A stretch of DNA of 64,000 nt from Pogonophryne albipinna (Eukaryota; Chordata; Actinopteri; Perciformes; Artedidraconidae). The stretch is from the NCBI GenBank assembly GCA_028583405.1, contig CM053259.1:18017594-18081593 (forward strand), in the 5' to 3' direction. Made by a program: the position numbers and the translations under genes. This document shows positions 23,975 to 36,168 of the stretch, one piece after another (within the stretch, counting starts at the first letter, position 1; each line of letters begins with the position of its first letter). The notes under the pieces are model-generated. The model did no database searches and was not told the origin of the DNA. It saw only the letters and a program-made list of their open reading frames with translations.

Positions 23975-24809
23975 ACTGGTATTATCTAGTTTACATAACA
24001 ACCGTCCTTTTGCTCTTTTCTTGTTACCTTTAAATGATCCCCTTTTATTACATAACAACAATATTTTGAGAATAATCTAATAGAAAATGTATGAAATGCT
24101 AAAATGTGTCTGTTCAATGAGGCTAAAGCCAGAAAAGCGAGGTAAAATTATTCAGATAAGTAAATGAACACATTTTATTTTGGATTTGATTAGAAAATGC
24201 ATTTCTTGCCATGGTAACTAATTAAGAAAGTGGTATAAATATTCCCATTTACTGGAATTGTCTCCCAGAGAGGGAATAACTCATTATTCCTGTCAAACTA
24301 TTGCTTTAGAAATAATTGTAAGACAGAAAATATAAACCTTATCACCCTTAAGAACATTTTTGATGCTAAAAAGTTGTTAATGGTTTATTTATTTAGTTAT
24401 ATTTTAAATGTAATTTCAGAGGAAGCTGCATTTTCGAGTCTCTTTCTCAGATGCAAACATTCAGTTTATGGTTTCCTCTCAAAAAATGCTATCGGGACAT
24501 TCCTTTCCCACGGGCAGTCCTACACACAACCCACCAAAAACAATGATGCCGACTGAGAGCAAAACCACAAATTGGACTAAACAGCTTGACAAGATCAAAG
24601 TATGATTAAGTGTGTTTCTTATCACCACAAGTAGTCGTAATTGTTTGTAGGAAGGGATCAGGTTACAGAGAGGCGGGACTACCAGGAATACAGCGTGGCA
24701 CGTGGCCAACCACTTTCAGAAACACGGGCGGAGGCGGGGTCCGGTGAGAGAAACACAATCAGAGTCTTCATCGTTTCACAGAAATCACACAGTGTTCGTG
24801 TCACAATAT
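23975..24809. other. Intergenic gap between convergent ptpn2 and psmg2
   Basis: No coding exon. The stretch 24,650-24,750 is G/C-richer (gaggcgggact, cgggcggaggcggggtcc, GC-box-like) than the rest, which is unusual for a region between two gene 3' ends. Confidence 0.4.
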
Positions 24810-24815
24810 TTTATT
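24810..24815 (-). terminator. Poly(A) signal of psmg2
   Basis: tttatt on the plus strand is AATAAA on the minus strand, about 240 bases past the psmg2 stop at 25052. Confidence 0.55.
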
Positions 24816-25051
24816 TGAAAATCACATTCAAATGCTGCAAAACAATGAATTAATATACCAGAAGTGCTCATTTAGGTCAGTTCTTGTAAATGACGTATTG
24901 TTTATGCACCTAAAAGATTATCATCAAAATAAAAAAGGAAGCTGTTGGCAAGTGCGAGGGCTTTCGTGATGTTTGAAGTACAGACCAGGTAAACTCATTA
25001 TAAAACACGGATATGAGATTTTGCTGCTTTTCCCAGAAGCTAAATATAAGT

Positions 25052-28015
25052 TTAAAAGAGTGCTGGAGGGATGCCGCTGCCAAAAAGAAGATTCCAGGAT
25101 GTTGGGATCTTCCATTTGTTGGGCTTCTGGCTCTGAAATGTGAAACCATAATTAGAAAGTTGTTATCTTAAATCACACATTACAGAATATAGTTTAAATT
25201 ACACTAAGCATGTTAGTACTTCTTAGGCTAGTTTCATTTCTCTGCAAGTCTATTTTTTTTTTTACAAACTAAATAGTATTGGTGGCAGGTTTGTGACTCA
25301 CAGGGTCGTCAAGCAGGTGAAGCCAGTCGTTGAGGTGGTTGACGAGCGTGAAGGCGTCTGGGATGTTGTCTCCCTCCGAGCAGAAGAGAATCAGCACAGC
25401 CAGCGGGATGTCCTCTGCACAGCTGAACCCCCAGAGGAAGAAACATTTAAAACACCTCCCTCGATCAAAACCTGTTACTGGGCTGTTTCAGTGTGCTGAA
25501 TTTCAACAATATATAGAGGTAGAGAGAGAGTGTTTTGATATTATCATGATCAAGATAAGAGCTTGAGTTCTTATATGTTGCAATTTTGCTGAAGGTAAAC
25601 TTCTTTATAGTCATAATTGAGCAAAAGACTAGAGACTTGTTTTAAAGGTCATCACATGTTACATCACATGCTAAACATGCGCAGATGTACAATAAGGACT
25701 GCATTTAATGAGTACATTATAAATGCTTCATAACCATCTCAAAAGGTCAGGAGGTCTTAAGTTAAAGTTAACAATAACAACAGGGGTCAGGAGGAGACAG
25801 AAACAAGGAGATATTTTTGCTAGATTGGATCGACTGAAATGCTCAAAATAATCTGATGAAAGGCAGTTTTCATCGACTAAAACTAGTGTACTACAATAGT
25901 TACTGTAATATTGTTATTGACTTAGATGAGTCTAAAAATGCCCAGAAGGACACCAGACTAAGATGAAATAAAGAAATCAGAAAGGAATTTAATACTACTC
26001 AAGGTTTAGTTTGTTGCTGTAACAAAAGGAATTCACAACACTGTTTTTACTTCCTAAACTTGGATAAATAAAATTACATTTCACTTAAGAAATTCACACA
26101 CAGCGCTCTCTCTCTCTCTCTCTGTGTACCTGTCTGTGTAGAGTCCTTTAGTTATGCCTCCTCCGGGGACGTAGAGGCGAGGCTCTGTGTTGGCGTCCGT
26201 CAGACCCGGGTAGGCCGACACTCGCTCCATCTCCCTCCAGCTGAGCTCCTTCAAGGCGTCCTCGCTGTCCTTCAGCAGGGACGGAGTGACCAGGTACCTC
26301 AGAGGAATGCTGCATGGACACAGATCTGTTAGTCCAGATGTTAACAGCACAGTGATGCAGCGATGATGTGCAGAGTGTGTTTAGGTACCCTTTCATCTGC
26401 TGGTCGTCCCTCTGGTAGGCCTGACTGCTGGACAGGACGACGGCCCTGGAGAACCCGCTGGATTTGATCCAAGAGACGAGCAGCTGACGGAACTTTTTGG
26501 ATTTTGACTGCAATTAAAAACAGGAGTTAAAGTAACAAAAACAATAGAGCAAATTAAACGATCGGTCTGTGGGAACACAAACTACATCATAAGGAAAGAT
26601 AAAGATGTAATTGATGCTCTCTTAAAACATATGTTAGTTAAACAACTAGTTATCCACCTTAAAAAAAACCCACTTATTTGGTTCATAAGAAAATGAGAAT
26701 AAACTCATGCTGATGCAACAGACTGGTTTTACCTGGATGATTGGTGCCCGGATTTGAAGAACGGCCAGCTTCAGTTCTGCTGCCGTGTAAACTGTTGATG
26801 AGAAGCAGGTTGACAGATTATTTGTGTGGTCAAAAATTATTAAGGTGACATTTGTACATTTACTTGGATGGTACCTTCTGCAGGAGTGTGCAGCTCCTCA
26901 GCGTTCTCGTTGGAGGTGGCGTACGGGTTGTTTCCCGTCATGGGGATGAGGCAGTCCGTGTGCATGTAGCCCACTCTGCTCATGTTGAGCGTCGACACGA
27001 TGAGGTCCACAGACAGCTGGCCCACATTACCAACAGCCACTGCTGGCTGGGGGGGGGGGGGGGGTTGTTGTAAGCAACAAATAACTATTACAAACAATTT
27101 TAATATATTAATTGTTTCAGTCTCTGCTACAATGCTGCTGCCTTCATGGTTCCAGACTCTCATCTGTGAGGATTTGCAGCTTATACTGTTCTTAAATAAA
27201 AGTGAATTGACTTGTTTTAATGCCTGAAATAAAAACCCTGGACTCTGGATGATGGGCATTTGGTGCTATTTTCTCACATTATTCAAACCAAGGAATGAAT
27301 CAAATAATTAAAAACAATAATCAGGTCAATCAACTGTTAATTATAATCAATTGCAGCCCTACATTTATCATGTAAAGGGTAATAAGTAAATGAAAGTTCA
27401 AGAGTCATAGCAATCATAAAACGTATCTTTACAATCTAATACAGTATAACAGTCACAAACGCATTGAATACTTTTACTTTTGATAATATCACTTTTACTA
27501 TGCAGGACTTTTATTTGTAAGTGAATAACAATGTGGCGTGTATGAAGCTTCTTTAGCTCCAGTAAAATAGTTACATTAGGATAAAAACTTAGTGATTAAA
27601 AATATGTTGCAATTCATTACAATTCAAAACGTTTCGCGAAATAATGACTAAGTATTGCAACATAATGAACATAAACAATCGCAAACTTATTTTGAGGAAG
27701 GTTTTCCTAATATTGATTATCGTTACATTATATTTGTAATCACCTTTGCGTTAAGGCTCTTTTACTTTTACAAAAGGATGGGACTACTTTCTGCAATGAT
27801 GCTCATCTGTGATTTCAGACTATTTATTTAAACAATAATGACATGTACTTATACTCTGTTCCCATTAGCTCCCATACAGCAAACTAAATGAGACCGTGCT
27901 GGTATATTAGTAATAAAACACACTTTATCCAACATTAGCACATTGTTGTGTCGCTCACCATGACGAGGGTGAAATCTTTGAAGCAGGGCGGAGAGTTTTC
28001 TGAAGAGATAAACAT
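25052..28015 (-). CDS. psmg2: Proteasome assembly chaperone 2, complete, seven exons
   Basis: With PSMG1 it forms a heterodimer that guides assembly of the 20S proteasome alpha ring. Exons in gene order: 28015-27959, 27046-26875, 26791-26733, 26507-26389, 26309-26130, 25422-25302, 25132-25052; 789 bases, 262 residues (human 264). It starts MFISSENSPPCFKDFTLVM, then PAVAVGNVGQLSVDLIVSTL and DCLIPMTGNNPYAT. A later exon gives SWIKSSGFSRAVVLSSSQAY, followed by PGGGITKGLYTD, SEGDNIPDAFTLVNHLNDWL and the conserved end SWNLLFGSGIPPALF. All match human PSMG2 closely from memory. All phases close and junctions are GT-AG. For exon 6 I chose the acceptor at 25423-25424 because it keeps the frame (SCAEDIPLAVL); a nearer AG does not. 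The acceptor of exon 2 follows a run of about 15 Cs. Convergent with ptpn2, as in mammals. Confidence 0.96.
27049..27064 (-). repeat. Homopolymer C tract at the psmg2 exon 2 acceptor
   Basis: Sixteen Gs on the plus strand, i.e. a pure C run forming the polypyrimidine tract and abutting the AG of the psmg2 exon 2 acceptor. Confidence 0.95.
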
Positions 28016-28669
28016 GATGCCGTTTATCAGAGCTCAACCGATACTGAGGAACTAGATTTAAATGTTATTATATTATCTAAAAACTACTTTTTCGCAGCAG
28101 CTTTCACTTCTATTTTCATTCCTGGCTGTGAGGACCTTCTCGCTCGCCGTCGCTTGCTGATGATTGAACGTTTTTAGTACCCACCGTAAGTGCCTGATTA
28201 AAATGTGTTTTTGAAGTTTATTTTGAGACAAATATTTATTAAAGGTCCCTTCCGACTGTCTCTATCTTTTTTGTTCACGTAGCACGCCCCTTTAGGACTT
28301 ATATTTGACATATTGTTTCTAATGTAAAAAGGCATATTTACGGTTAACTGCTGCAAAGATTTCGTCCGTAGTAGAGATCTGCAACTCCCGCTGTTAACAC
28401 CTTAAACATTAACATTTATATACTACAACTTCTTTGCTTATTAGAATAAATTATATTTTAAGCAATTTCTATTTTAAATGTGAAAAGTCCAAATATATAC
28501 ACACAAATAATTTAGTCAAAACATTCCATTTTTAGATTAAAGTAACCATAAAATAATGTAATGAATTAAATGAAATAAACAATTACGTAACCACCCATGG
28601 TTTTCAAATAATGAGACAATAATTATCGCTGCAAATAATAAACAAAAGATCAGTTATCATGATATGTTA
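28016..28669. other. psmg2 upstream region
   Basis: Contains the psmg2 5' UTR and presumably its promoter near 28,016-28,200; GC-rich text ctcgctcgccgtcgcttgctg lies at 28,140-28,160. No TATA box. The remainder is A/T-rich with no coding potential. Confidence 0.4.
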
Positions 28670-28675
28670 TTTATT
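28670..28675 (-). terminator. Candidate poly(A) signal of the dehydrogenase gene
   Basis: AATAAA on the minus strand, about 150 bases past the stop at 28825. Confidence 0.45.
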
Positions 28676-28824
28676 CTATGGTAATTGTAACGGTAGGAGA
28701 TGTTATTCTTTTCTTCAAGTCTTAATAACAGTAACTATGGCAGATAATTACATAGAAAGATCAACAAGTAACAATGAACTAACTACATAGTAAAACACAT
28801 CTAACCACATGAAGATGAGGCACT

Positions 28825-31503
28825 TCATTTTGGTTTGACTTCATTGGGAATAGATTGGCCTTTCAGTACAGCCACAGCATTTTCTACCATCCTCTGCACT
28901 ATCTTTCTGATGGTGGAGAGAGTGTCGGTGCCAACGTGGGGGGTGATCAGAACGTTAGGGAGACCCAGCAGAGGATGATCCCTGAAAACAAGATGAAGAC
29001 GAGGAGTTGTTAGGAGCCAGCAAGGAGTTTGAGGAGTGTTGGTAAATGTGAAATTCTGCATCTTTTTACTGTTACTAAATAGGGGAAAAAAACAATGACC
29101 TTAATCGAAACACTGGGCTGCAGGGTGATACTTCTCGGTAAATGATCTATAAAAATACTATCTATCGTTAAGGCTACACAGTATAAAGAAAATATGCAAT
29201 ATGGGATAACACTGTTAAATATCAAGATTTTGATAAATAAAATACTCTGAATTAAACATGTTTTTAAAAAAAGAAAATTATTTTAAACATTCTGTTATTG
29301 AACATATTGACCATTGAGCACAAAAGGCACCAATAAAAAAACATGGTAGTTACTTTTTAAAGTGCAATTTTCTACTGGTAACATCTTTCAATCAGCTCAA
29401 AACTCTATTGTGGTCTTTCTTGATGTGTTTATTCCATATTTAGTTAGTTAAAATTGTGATGACCCACATTTTTTTATTTTGCAAACCGAAATGAACTTTT
29501 TACTGTTTGTATGATGCTGAGGGCCCTGAGTGCATTTTGTGTCAGTACATACTGTGAACTTTTGACAAGGTTCATTTCTATTTGTTTAGACAAACAAAGT
29601 TTGTAACTTTAACTGGGAATTGACTCAGTAAAGTCAAATCCACAGTCATATTGATGCAAAGAAGGACTGTAGTTTCGAAACTCCTTTGTGTACTGTGAAC
29701 CAAGCAGGAGTATTTTGTACAAATACAACTCAAAGATAATGAAAGTAAATTGTGACTCTGGTAGAGGAGTGTGATGAGACCTTGGCAGCGGTTCAGGGTA
29801 AGTCACGTCTAACGCCGCCGCAAGAATTGTCTCCGACTGCAGAGCTTTGACCAGAGCGTCCTGATCCACAACCCGACCTGAGGCACAGAGAGTCCACCAT
29901 TAGTGTTTCAGAGTTCACAGTAACATTTGTAACTCTTTAACAAAGACTAGTGACACCTGGACATCCTCCTGACCTCTGCTGATGTTGACCAGTGTTGCTG
30001 TGGGTTTCATGAGGTTCAGCTCTCTGGTGCTGATCAGGCCGGTGGTCTCAGGGCTCAGGTTGACCGCCAGCACCACGAAGTCCGACTCTTTCAGCAGGTC
30101 GTCCATTTTCTCACAATAAGTAGCACCCACCGCCTGCTCTTCCTCAACACTCCTGAACAGAGAAAACATGAAGCACACCATTAACACCGTCTCCTTTCAT
30201 TCATGGCTTTTAAATATCTGGTTATAGTGGTGAATACAGAAGTGCTGTACAGAAAAAAGCAAATTGCAGCATTTTTATTAAGGGAATTGGACAATTATGA
30301 CCTCCTGGTCCTGTTGTGGTACAGGATCTTCATGTCAAATCCTTTGCCTCTTTGAGCGATTCGGCAGCCGATGTGTCCCATTCCTATAATCCCCATAGTC
30401 GACCCTGTGACTTCAACTCCCATCAGGCTTTGTGGTTTATGATTGGTGGTGTTGGGGTCAACAGATATTTGGTGACCTACAGGAAGGCAGGACATTACAT
30501 TAGAAAATCCTCAGTTTGTTTTGTAATAATATCACCCTTTCCACATTTCTGAGACGTTTCCCAAACTTGAATTCTTCTTGTCTGTCCGACCGCTCATTAG
30601 GGCCATTGTAGGTATAATAAACTTTACAGACACAGGGTAATGCTTGGAGGAAAATATTCAAATTTCAAAGATAAAAGTTGTAGATTTACGAGAAAAAAGG
30701 TGGCTATTCTCTGGGATGAAAGTGACAATATACTAGAAGAAATAACTTAATAGTGTTTGTTATTTTTTGTCAAGGAACCACATTGCTTCATTTCATAAGA
30801 TTGGATAAACCCATCACACCACAGTTGCTGACAGTAAACATGGAACAATGGGGATTCTGTCCGTTACGTTGTAGTCCCTGATGCACAAAATCTATCACCT
30901 CATCCATATGTTGTTTTGTGGCAGGCCTAATTAAAGACCTTCTGCTTCTCCTAGCATTTTAAGGTTTAGTTTTAGTCAAACATGGTCTGAGAACTATGTA
31001 AGTCTTAGCTATTTCATTATATGGACTCAGTTAACCTTTGAACTAGTGATTATTGTACAGCCCTTTTTTTTTTTTTTTAAAGTAACCACTTATTGCTTTG
31101 GTCTATATAAATTAAAACTTGACTCACCTTGAACGATCTTGCGTGCCGATGCCAGGAGCAGACCCATGGCCATGTCTGCCGTGGCGTCGCTCACCACCCC
31201 GGGCGTGTTGGTCACCTTCACCCCCAGACTGTTGATGTACGGCACGTCCAGGTGGTCGATGCCCACTCCTCCGTTAGCGACCACCTTCAGCGAGGGAAGA
31301 GACCGGAGAGTCGAAGGATCGGTGGAAGGGATGTTGTCCCACACCAACACGGCCTGGATTTTAGGGCCGTGCAGCTGAGGGTTTTGAAGGAAGTCTTTGT
31401 AGAAGAGGATCTGGAAGTGTTGTTTTATTATGGGCGTTAAGTCTTCATATAAACCATGTTTTACCGCCCCTGAGACCAGAGCCCATGGCTTGTCGTCCTC
31501 CAT
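28825..31503 (-). CDS. D-2-hydroxyacid dehydrogenase, glyoxylate/hydroxypyruvate reductase-like
   Basis: NAD(P)H-dependent reductase of the D-isomer 2-hydroxyacid dehydrogenase family; probable substrates are glyoxylate, hydroxypyruvate or 2-ketogluconate. Exons in gene order: 31503-31128, 30476-30302, 30152-29974, 29877-29781, 28981-28825; 984 bases, 327 residues. Starts MEDDKPWALVSG. It has NGGVGIDHLDVPYINSLGV, the Rossmann glycines GIIGMGHIG (157/159/162), and the catalytic triad Arg243 (NISRG), Glu272 (TYPEPLP) and His291 (ITPHVGT), ending SIPNEVKPK. All phases close with GT-AG junctions. An acceptor (ccttccag|GTAATGG) directly before the ATG implies a separate 5' UTR exon. It differs clearly from classic GRHPR and looks like the fish paralogue often labelled 2-ketogluconate reductase; no symbol assigned. 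Broken copies of it lie at 40.8-41.6 kb and 49.7-51.4 kb. Confidence 0.92.
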
Positions 31504-31557
31504 TACCTGGAAGGATGAAACCATGGATAAATAAAGATACACATGTTGACAACTCAC

Positions 31558-32185
31558 AAAGAAAAAAGAACCTACTATCTACAGATTGTTAACAGCTTAG
31601 TCAAATATACCCTCCATGTGAAAGACAAATGGGAGTTGGAGATGATTATAAATATTGAGGACAGGGAGGATATCTGTACGAGTAGCCGCAAAGGCACAAG
31701 TCATCTATGGAAATAATTTGATTGTAATGTTTGTTCAGGAAACCATTGATTGAAAAATACAAATAAAAGCAGCCGTCAAATACTGTTGCTTTTCTATTGC
31801 TGGCATTTAATAAACAGATAAGAAGTATTAAAAAAACACAAAAAAGGTGGACAAAGGTGGCATACACGGCACGTGGCCCCCTGTGTATAACTGTAAGCAC
31901 TGTTTACACTAAAACACATTAAACACATTTGGGGAAATATATATAGTTTACTTTTTATTGGAAAGTAACAAAATAAATGTACTCAAGTACTAAAAAGTTA
32001 CATTTTGACATACACATTATACTACTTTATGAAATTATAGTACTTTGTATTTCACTATAATATTGTTTGACAGTTATATTTTACATAGCTAACATATGAT
32101 ATGATGCAGTGCACTACTATTAAGCTTAACTGAATAACTAATGACACAATTACATTAACAAATTAAAACGTTTAAATGCTTTTAC
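31558..32185. other. Gap upstream of the dehydrogenase gene
   Basis: Likely holds the 5' UTR exon and promoter of the minus-strand dehydrogenase gene, but I could not place them. Short gtacttttact-like and acttttattgg fragments at about 31,950-32,050 resemble the dispersed gtaaaagt repeat. Confidence 0.3.
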
Positions 32186-33417
32186 AATCCGTGTATCTAC
32201 CGTCCAATTGTTTTTCTTTATTAAACACGTAAACGGAAGAGCGTCTGAGAGGCGTTTTTGCTTTTTGCTTTTTACCTTACTAAATGGTGAAATGGTCCTT
32301 GGAGCGAGGGGCGGGGCGAAACTCACGGAAGTGATTTCAAAACAAAAGCACTCGTTTGCTAAAATCACACTTTGAATCACTGCAGTATCCTGCTGAAGGA
32401 ATGGTGATTATTATAAACAAGGTGAATTTAGCGATCACAACGAAAACGGCCAAGACACATATTGAGCCCAGAAAATGTATGTTATTAAGGGCTGTAAATA
32501 TAATAAGCCTCTGTCTAAAATGGACAACATTGTTAGGAGATTTAAACTATACAGCGGTTCTGCACTGCGGTCACTCAGCCGTCTCTAGTTTGTTTTTTCA
32601 AATCAGCTGCTCTTCATTATTCCTGCTATATTTGACGAGTGATACAAATATGTTTTACCACAAGTTCTTAAGGAAACTGACACTGTTGGACTCGGTTCTA
32701 GTTTGACCTCTACCAGAAATAAAATGAAGTAGGCCTACTTTTGCTCTGCACTTTGTGAGTAATCCTCTGTCAGAGTCCCCTTACATAATGCATGTTTTTC
32801 TGAGTGATAAAAATATAATTTTACCATTAGTTCTTAATGAAATTGATACTGTTTGACTTTGTATTAGCCTACTACTTACAATACATTGAAGTACTTTTAC
32901 TGTGTATTGTTTGAGAAATCCTCTGTCAAAGTCCCCTGCTGAGAACAAAATCAAGCCACTTCTGCTATGTTTGATGAGGGAATTCTTTTTTATTGCCATT
33001 AGTTCTTCGTGAGATTGATCCTGTTGGACTCAGTACTACTGAAACTACCCCCACAAGTATATGAAGTACAAGTACTTCATATACTTGTGTTTTTTTTTCA
33101 GAGGATTGTTGGAAAAGTACACAGTTAGTTTACTGTGTACTTTTCCAACAATCCTCTGTCAATGTCCCCTCCTGAGAACAAGAATGCATGTTTCTCTGCT
33201 ATTTTGAATAAGCGTTAAAAAACCTTTCTTCATGAGACTGATATTGTTGGACAGAGTATTTTAAGAGGATGGTAGACTGCACAATGACACACTGTCACTC
33301 TTGTTGGCCTCTTGATGATGCTGCTGTCTTTTAATATATGATTATTTCTCAGCCGCTAGTTCGTCACAGATTCTTCAGTCTCATCAGCCTCATCCTTCCA
33401 TCAGTCCCAGTCAACGC
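32186..33417 (+). repeat. Left arm of a large foldback (inverted repeat) element
   Basis: Begins aatccgtgtatctaccgtcc and is the inverse of 34,350-36,015. Matching blocks include ggagcgaggggcggggcgaa, gatcacaacgaaaacggcca, gagatttaaactatacagcg and catcagtcccagtcaa. Inside the arm a diverged block of about 130-150 bp recurs about four times between 32,640 and 33,260, marked by aatcctctgtca...gtcccct and ccattagttctt...gagattgat. No coding potential. Confidence 0.9.
33099..33158. repeat. Perfect 27-bp hairpin inside the left arm
   Basis: 33099-33125 (cagaggattgttggaaaagt...) is the exact reverse complement of 33132-33158, with a 6-base loop tagttt. A second small palindrome, gaagtacaagtacttc, lies just upstream at 33063-33078. 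The facing arm (near 34,690-34,730) lacks the long hairpin. Confidence 0.95.
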
Positions 33418-34349
33418 ATCAGCCTCCTGCACACTTCCAGTGTCTGACTCCATATGATATTGTCCTGATGCTGTAAGGGTGATGCCCCATGATCACACAG
33501 TGCCAAGGACCTCATATTAGGTATGTCATTAATGTTACATCACCCATTATAACAATTTGCTTTCCTTTTTCTGACTGAATAGCCCTGTCTTTAAGTATAA
33601 TACAATGTAAAGTCCTTTTCCTGCACCATTTGAAGGCTTCAAAACAGGCATGTTTACTGTATGTGTTTGGAGAAATGACACAATCAATGGCCCAGAATTG
33701 TACTTTATAAACTCTGAATCTTGTGGTGCTTGAAGAATTACACACTGGTTAAGCCGGCCAGGTTATATATGCCTTTTTTGCAGCCCTTTTTGCAATATTT
33801 ATTAAAATGTCAGTAGTTATTTAAACAAACCACCAATATTTTTATTAACTTCAACCAAAGTCAATTTAAATAGCGGGCAAAAATGGGTTAACTGCCATGC
33901 ATGTGGTGTTTGATATAGTTTACGTTCAATTTCAACTATTTTAGGCAGAAAAACGTATATTCACTAAACCTTTTTTAATGATTTACTATAATTTAGAAAG
34001 GTTTTTGTGAGAAATAATTTCAAAAGCAAACTTATTTTTCATTTTATATTTAAATTTGAAATGTTTGCACACAACATTATTAATTATTATTAATAATAAT
34101 TATGAATCCATTTATTTTATTGTATTTCCTTGAGGCTGGGGAAGATATCATGTAGTTCAACATGCAAATGTTCTAATGTAAGTATTGTATAACATGGAAA
34201 AGGAAATAAAATACGTTTAATAGGATGTGGATTTATTTTCTCTCACCTTGTAATTACACAATCAAACAATCTATAATTTAGCATGGCCTTCACTCACAAA
34301 AAAACATTTTGTTGAATTGGACACATTTTTCAAAGCTCTATTGACTGAC
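33418..34349. other. Loop of the foldback element
   Basis: About 930 A/T-rich bases between the two arms. No frame beyond chance length and no transposase motif recognised. Confidence 0.5.
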
Positions 34350-36015
34350 ATGCAATGACTGGGACTGATGGAAGAATTTGCGAGGAATGAACCAGGAGCA
34401 GAGAAATAATCATATTTTAAAAGACAGCAGCTTCATAAGAGGCCAACCAGAGTGACAGAGTGTGTCAGTGTGCTGAAGGATAGACCAGCTATCCAGGCCA
34501 GTCTCTATAGACTTTCCAAGGGGTGAAAATGCTGCTGCCAGAGTACTGACTGGAAGTATTGCTGATATCAAGTCTATCCTCTTAAAATACTCTGTCCAAC
34601 AATATCAGTCTCATGAAGAAAGTTTTTTTTAACGTTTATTCAAAATAGCAGAGAAACATGCATTCTTGTTCTCAGGAGGGGACATTGACAGAGGAGTACT
34701 GGAAAAGTACACAGTAAGTACTTCATAGTACTTGTGGGGGTAGTTTCACTACTAGCCTACTGAGTCCAACAGGATCAATCTCACGAAGAACTAATGACAA
34801 AAAAGAATTCCCTCATCAAACTTAGCAGAAGTGGCTTGATTTTGTTCTCAGCAGGGGACTTTGACGGAGTATCTCTCAAAAACTACTCAGTAAAAGTACT
34901 TCAATGTATTGTAAGTAGTAGGCTAACTAATACAAAGTCAAACAGTATCAATTTCATTAAGAACTAATGGTAAAATTATATTGTTATCATTCATCAAAGA
35001 TAGCAGAAAAACATGCATTATGTAGCCTATGGGGGGGACTCTGACAGAGGATTACTCACAAAGTAGCCTACACAGCAAAAGTATACTTAATTTTATTTCT
35101 GGTAGAAGTCAAACTAGAACCGAGTCCAACACATACTTGCCAACCCTCCCGATTTTCGCGGGAGACTCCCGATTTCATAGCCCTCTCCCCGTTTCCTCCC
35201 GGGGTCATATTTCTCCCGCATTTCTCCCGATTTCTGACAAAATCAGACTAACTCAGGACTGTTTCCACTCGGACTTTAATACAGCTACACCATTGTTTGG
35301 TTTCCATGGTAGCGCGTCTCTTTAGTAGCGCGCAACTGAAAGTCTGAGAGGGTGAAGTCACAGAAAACTGAACAAGAATCGACAACTTTACCCTCTCTGC
35401 TCACTCCTTTCCTGTAAAATACAGGTCCTGCCCACACATATGCTCCATCCATACAGCTCCGGCGATCCACTAGCAGCACCCCCCGCGGTGGCTTTGGAAA
35501 TTCTCCCGATTTCTGAGGTCTCAAGGTTGGCAGGTAACAGTGTCAGTTTTCTTAAGAACTTGTGGTAAAACATATTTGTATCACTCGTCAAATATAGCAG
35601 GAATGAAGAGCAGCTGATTTGAAAAAAAAACTCGAGAGGCGGCTGAGTTGACCGCAGTGCAGAATCGCTGTATAGTTTAAATCTCCTATCAATGTTGTCC
35701 ATTTTAGACAGAGGCTTATTATATTTACAACCCTTAGTAACATCCATTGTCTGGGCTCAATATGTGTCTTGGCCGTTTTCGTTGTGATCGCTAAATTCAC
35801 CTTGTTTCCCTATGTTATAATATTATCACCGCTTTTGTTTTGAAATCACTTCCGTGAGTTTCCCCCCGCCCCTCGCTCCAATGACCATTATACCATTTAG
35901 TAAGGTAAAAACTTTATATATACAGTCTATGGGTAAAAATCAAAAAGGCCTCTCAAACGCTCTTCCGTTTACGTGTTTAATAAAGAAAAACAATTGGACG
36001 GTAGATACACGGATT
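34350..36015 (-). repeat. Right arm of the large foldback element
   Basis: Inverse of 32,186-33,417, ending ...gtagatacacggatt. It is longer because of a secondary insertion of about 400 bp (35,133-35,536) and an extra tatatatacagtctatggg block near 35,916. Confidence 0.9.
35133..35536. mobile_element. Small transposon inserted in the foldback right arm
   Basis: Ends catacttgccaacc and ggttggcaggta form an imperfect inverted repeat. The left arm of the foldback preserves the empty site (gagtccaacagtgtcag in rc), which fixes the boundaries; 3-4 bases (aca/aaca) appear duplicated. The interior repeats ctcccgattt several times. No transposase frame. Confidence 0.7.
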
Positions 36016-36168
36016 TTGTACATACATATACATTAGTATTTCTTTCAGAACTGTTCTCATGTTTGTAAGGTAAATGAAAGTGAAGCAACTAGCCTGGCTC
36101 TAGAGGCTTCTCAATTCTTAAATTTCCCCTCCTCGACTCCCCTCCTCGACTCCCCTCCTCGAGACTTA

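Noticed and set aside
29010..29869. Extended frames across dehydrogenase introns
   Set aside because: They run past good donor and acceptor sites and lose similarity to the family at once.
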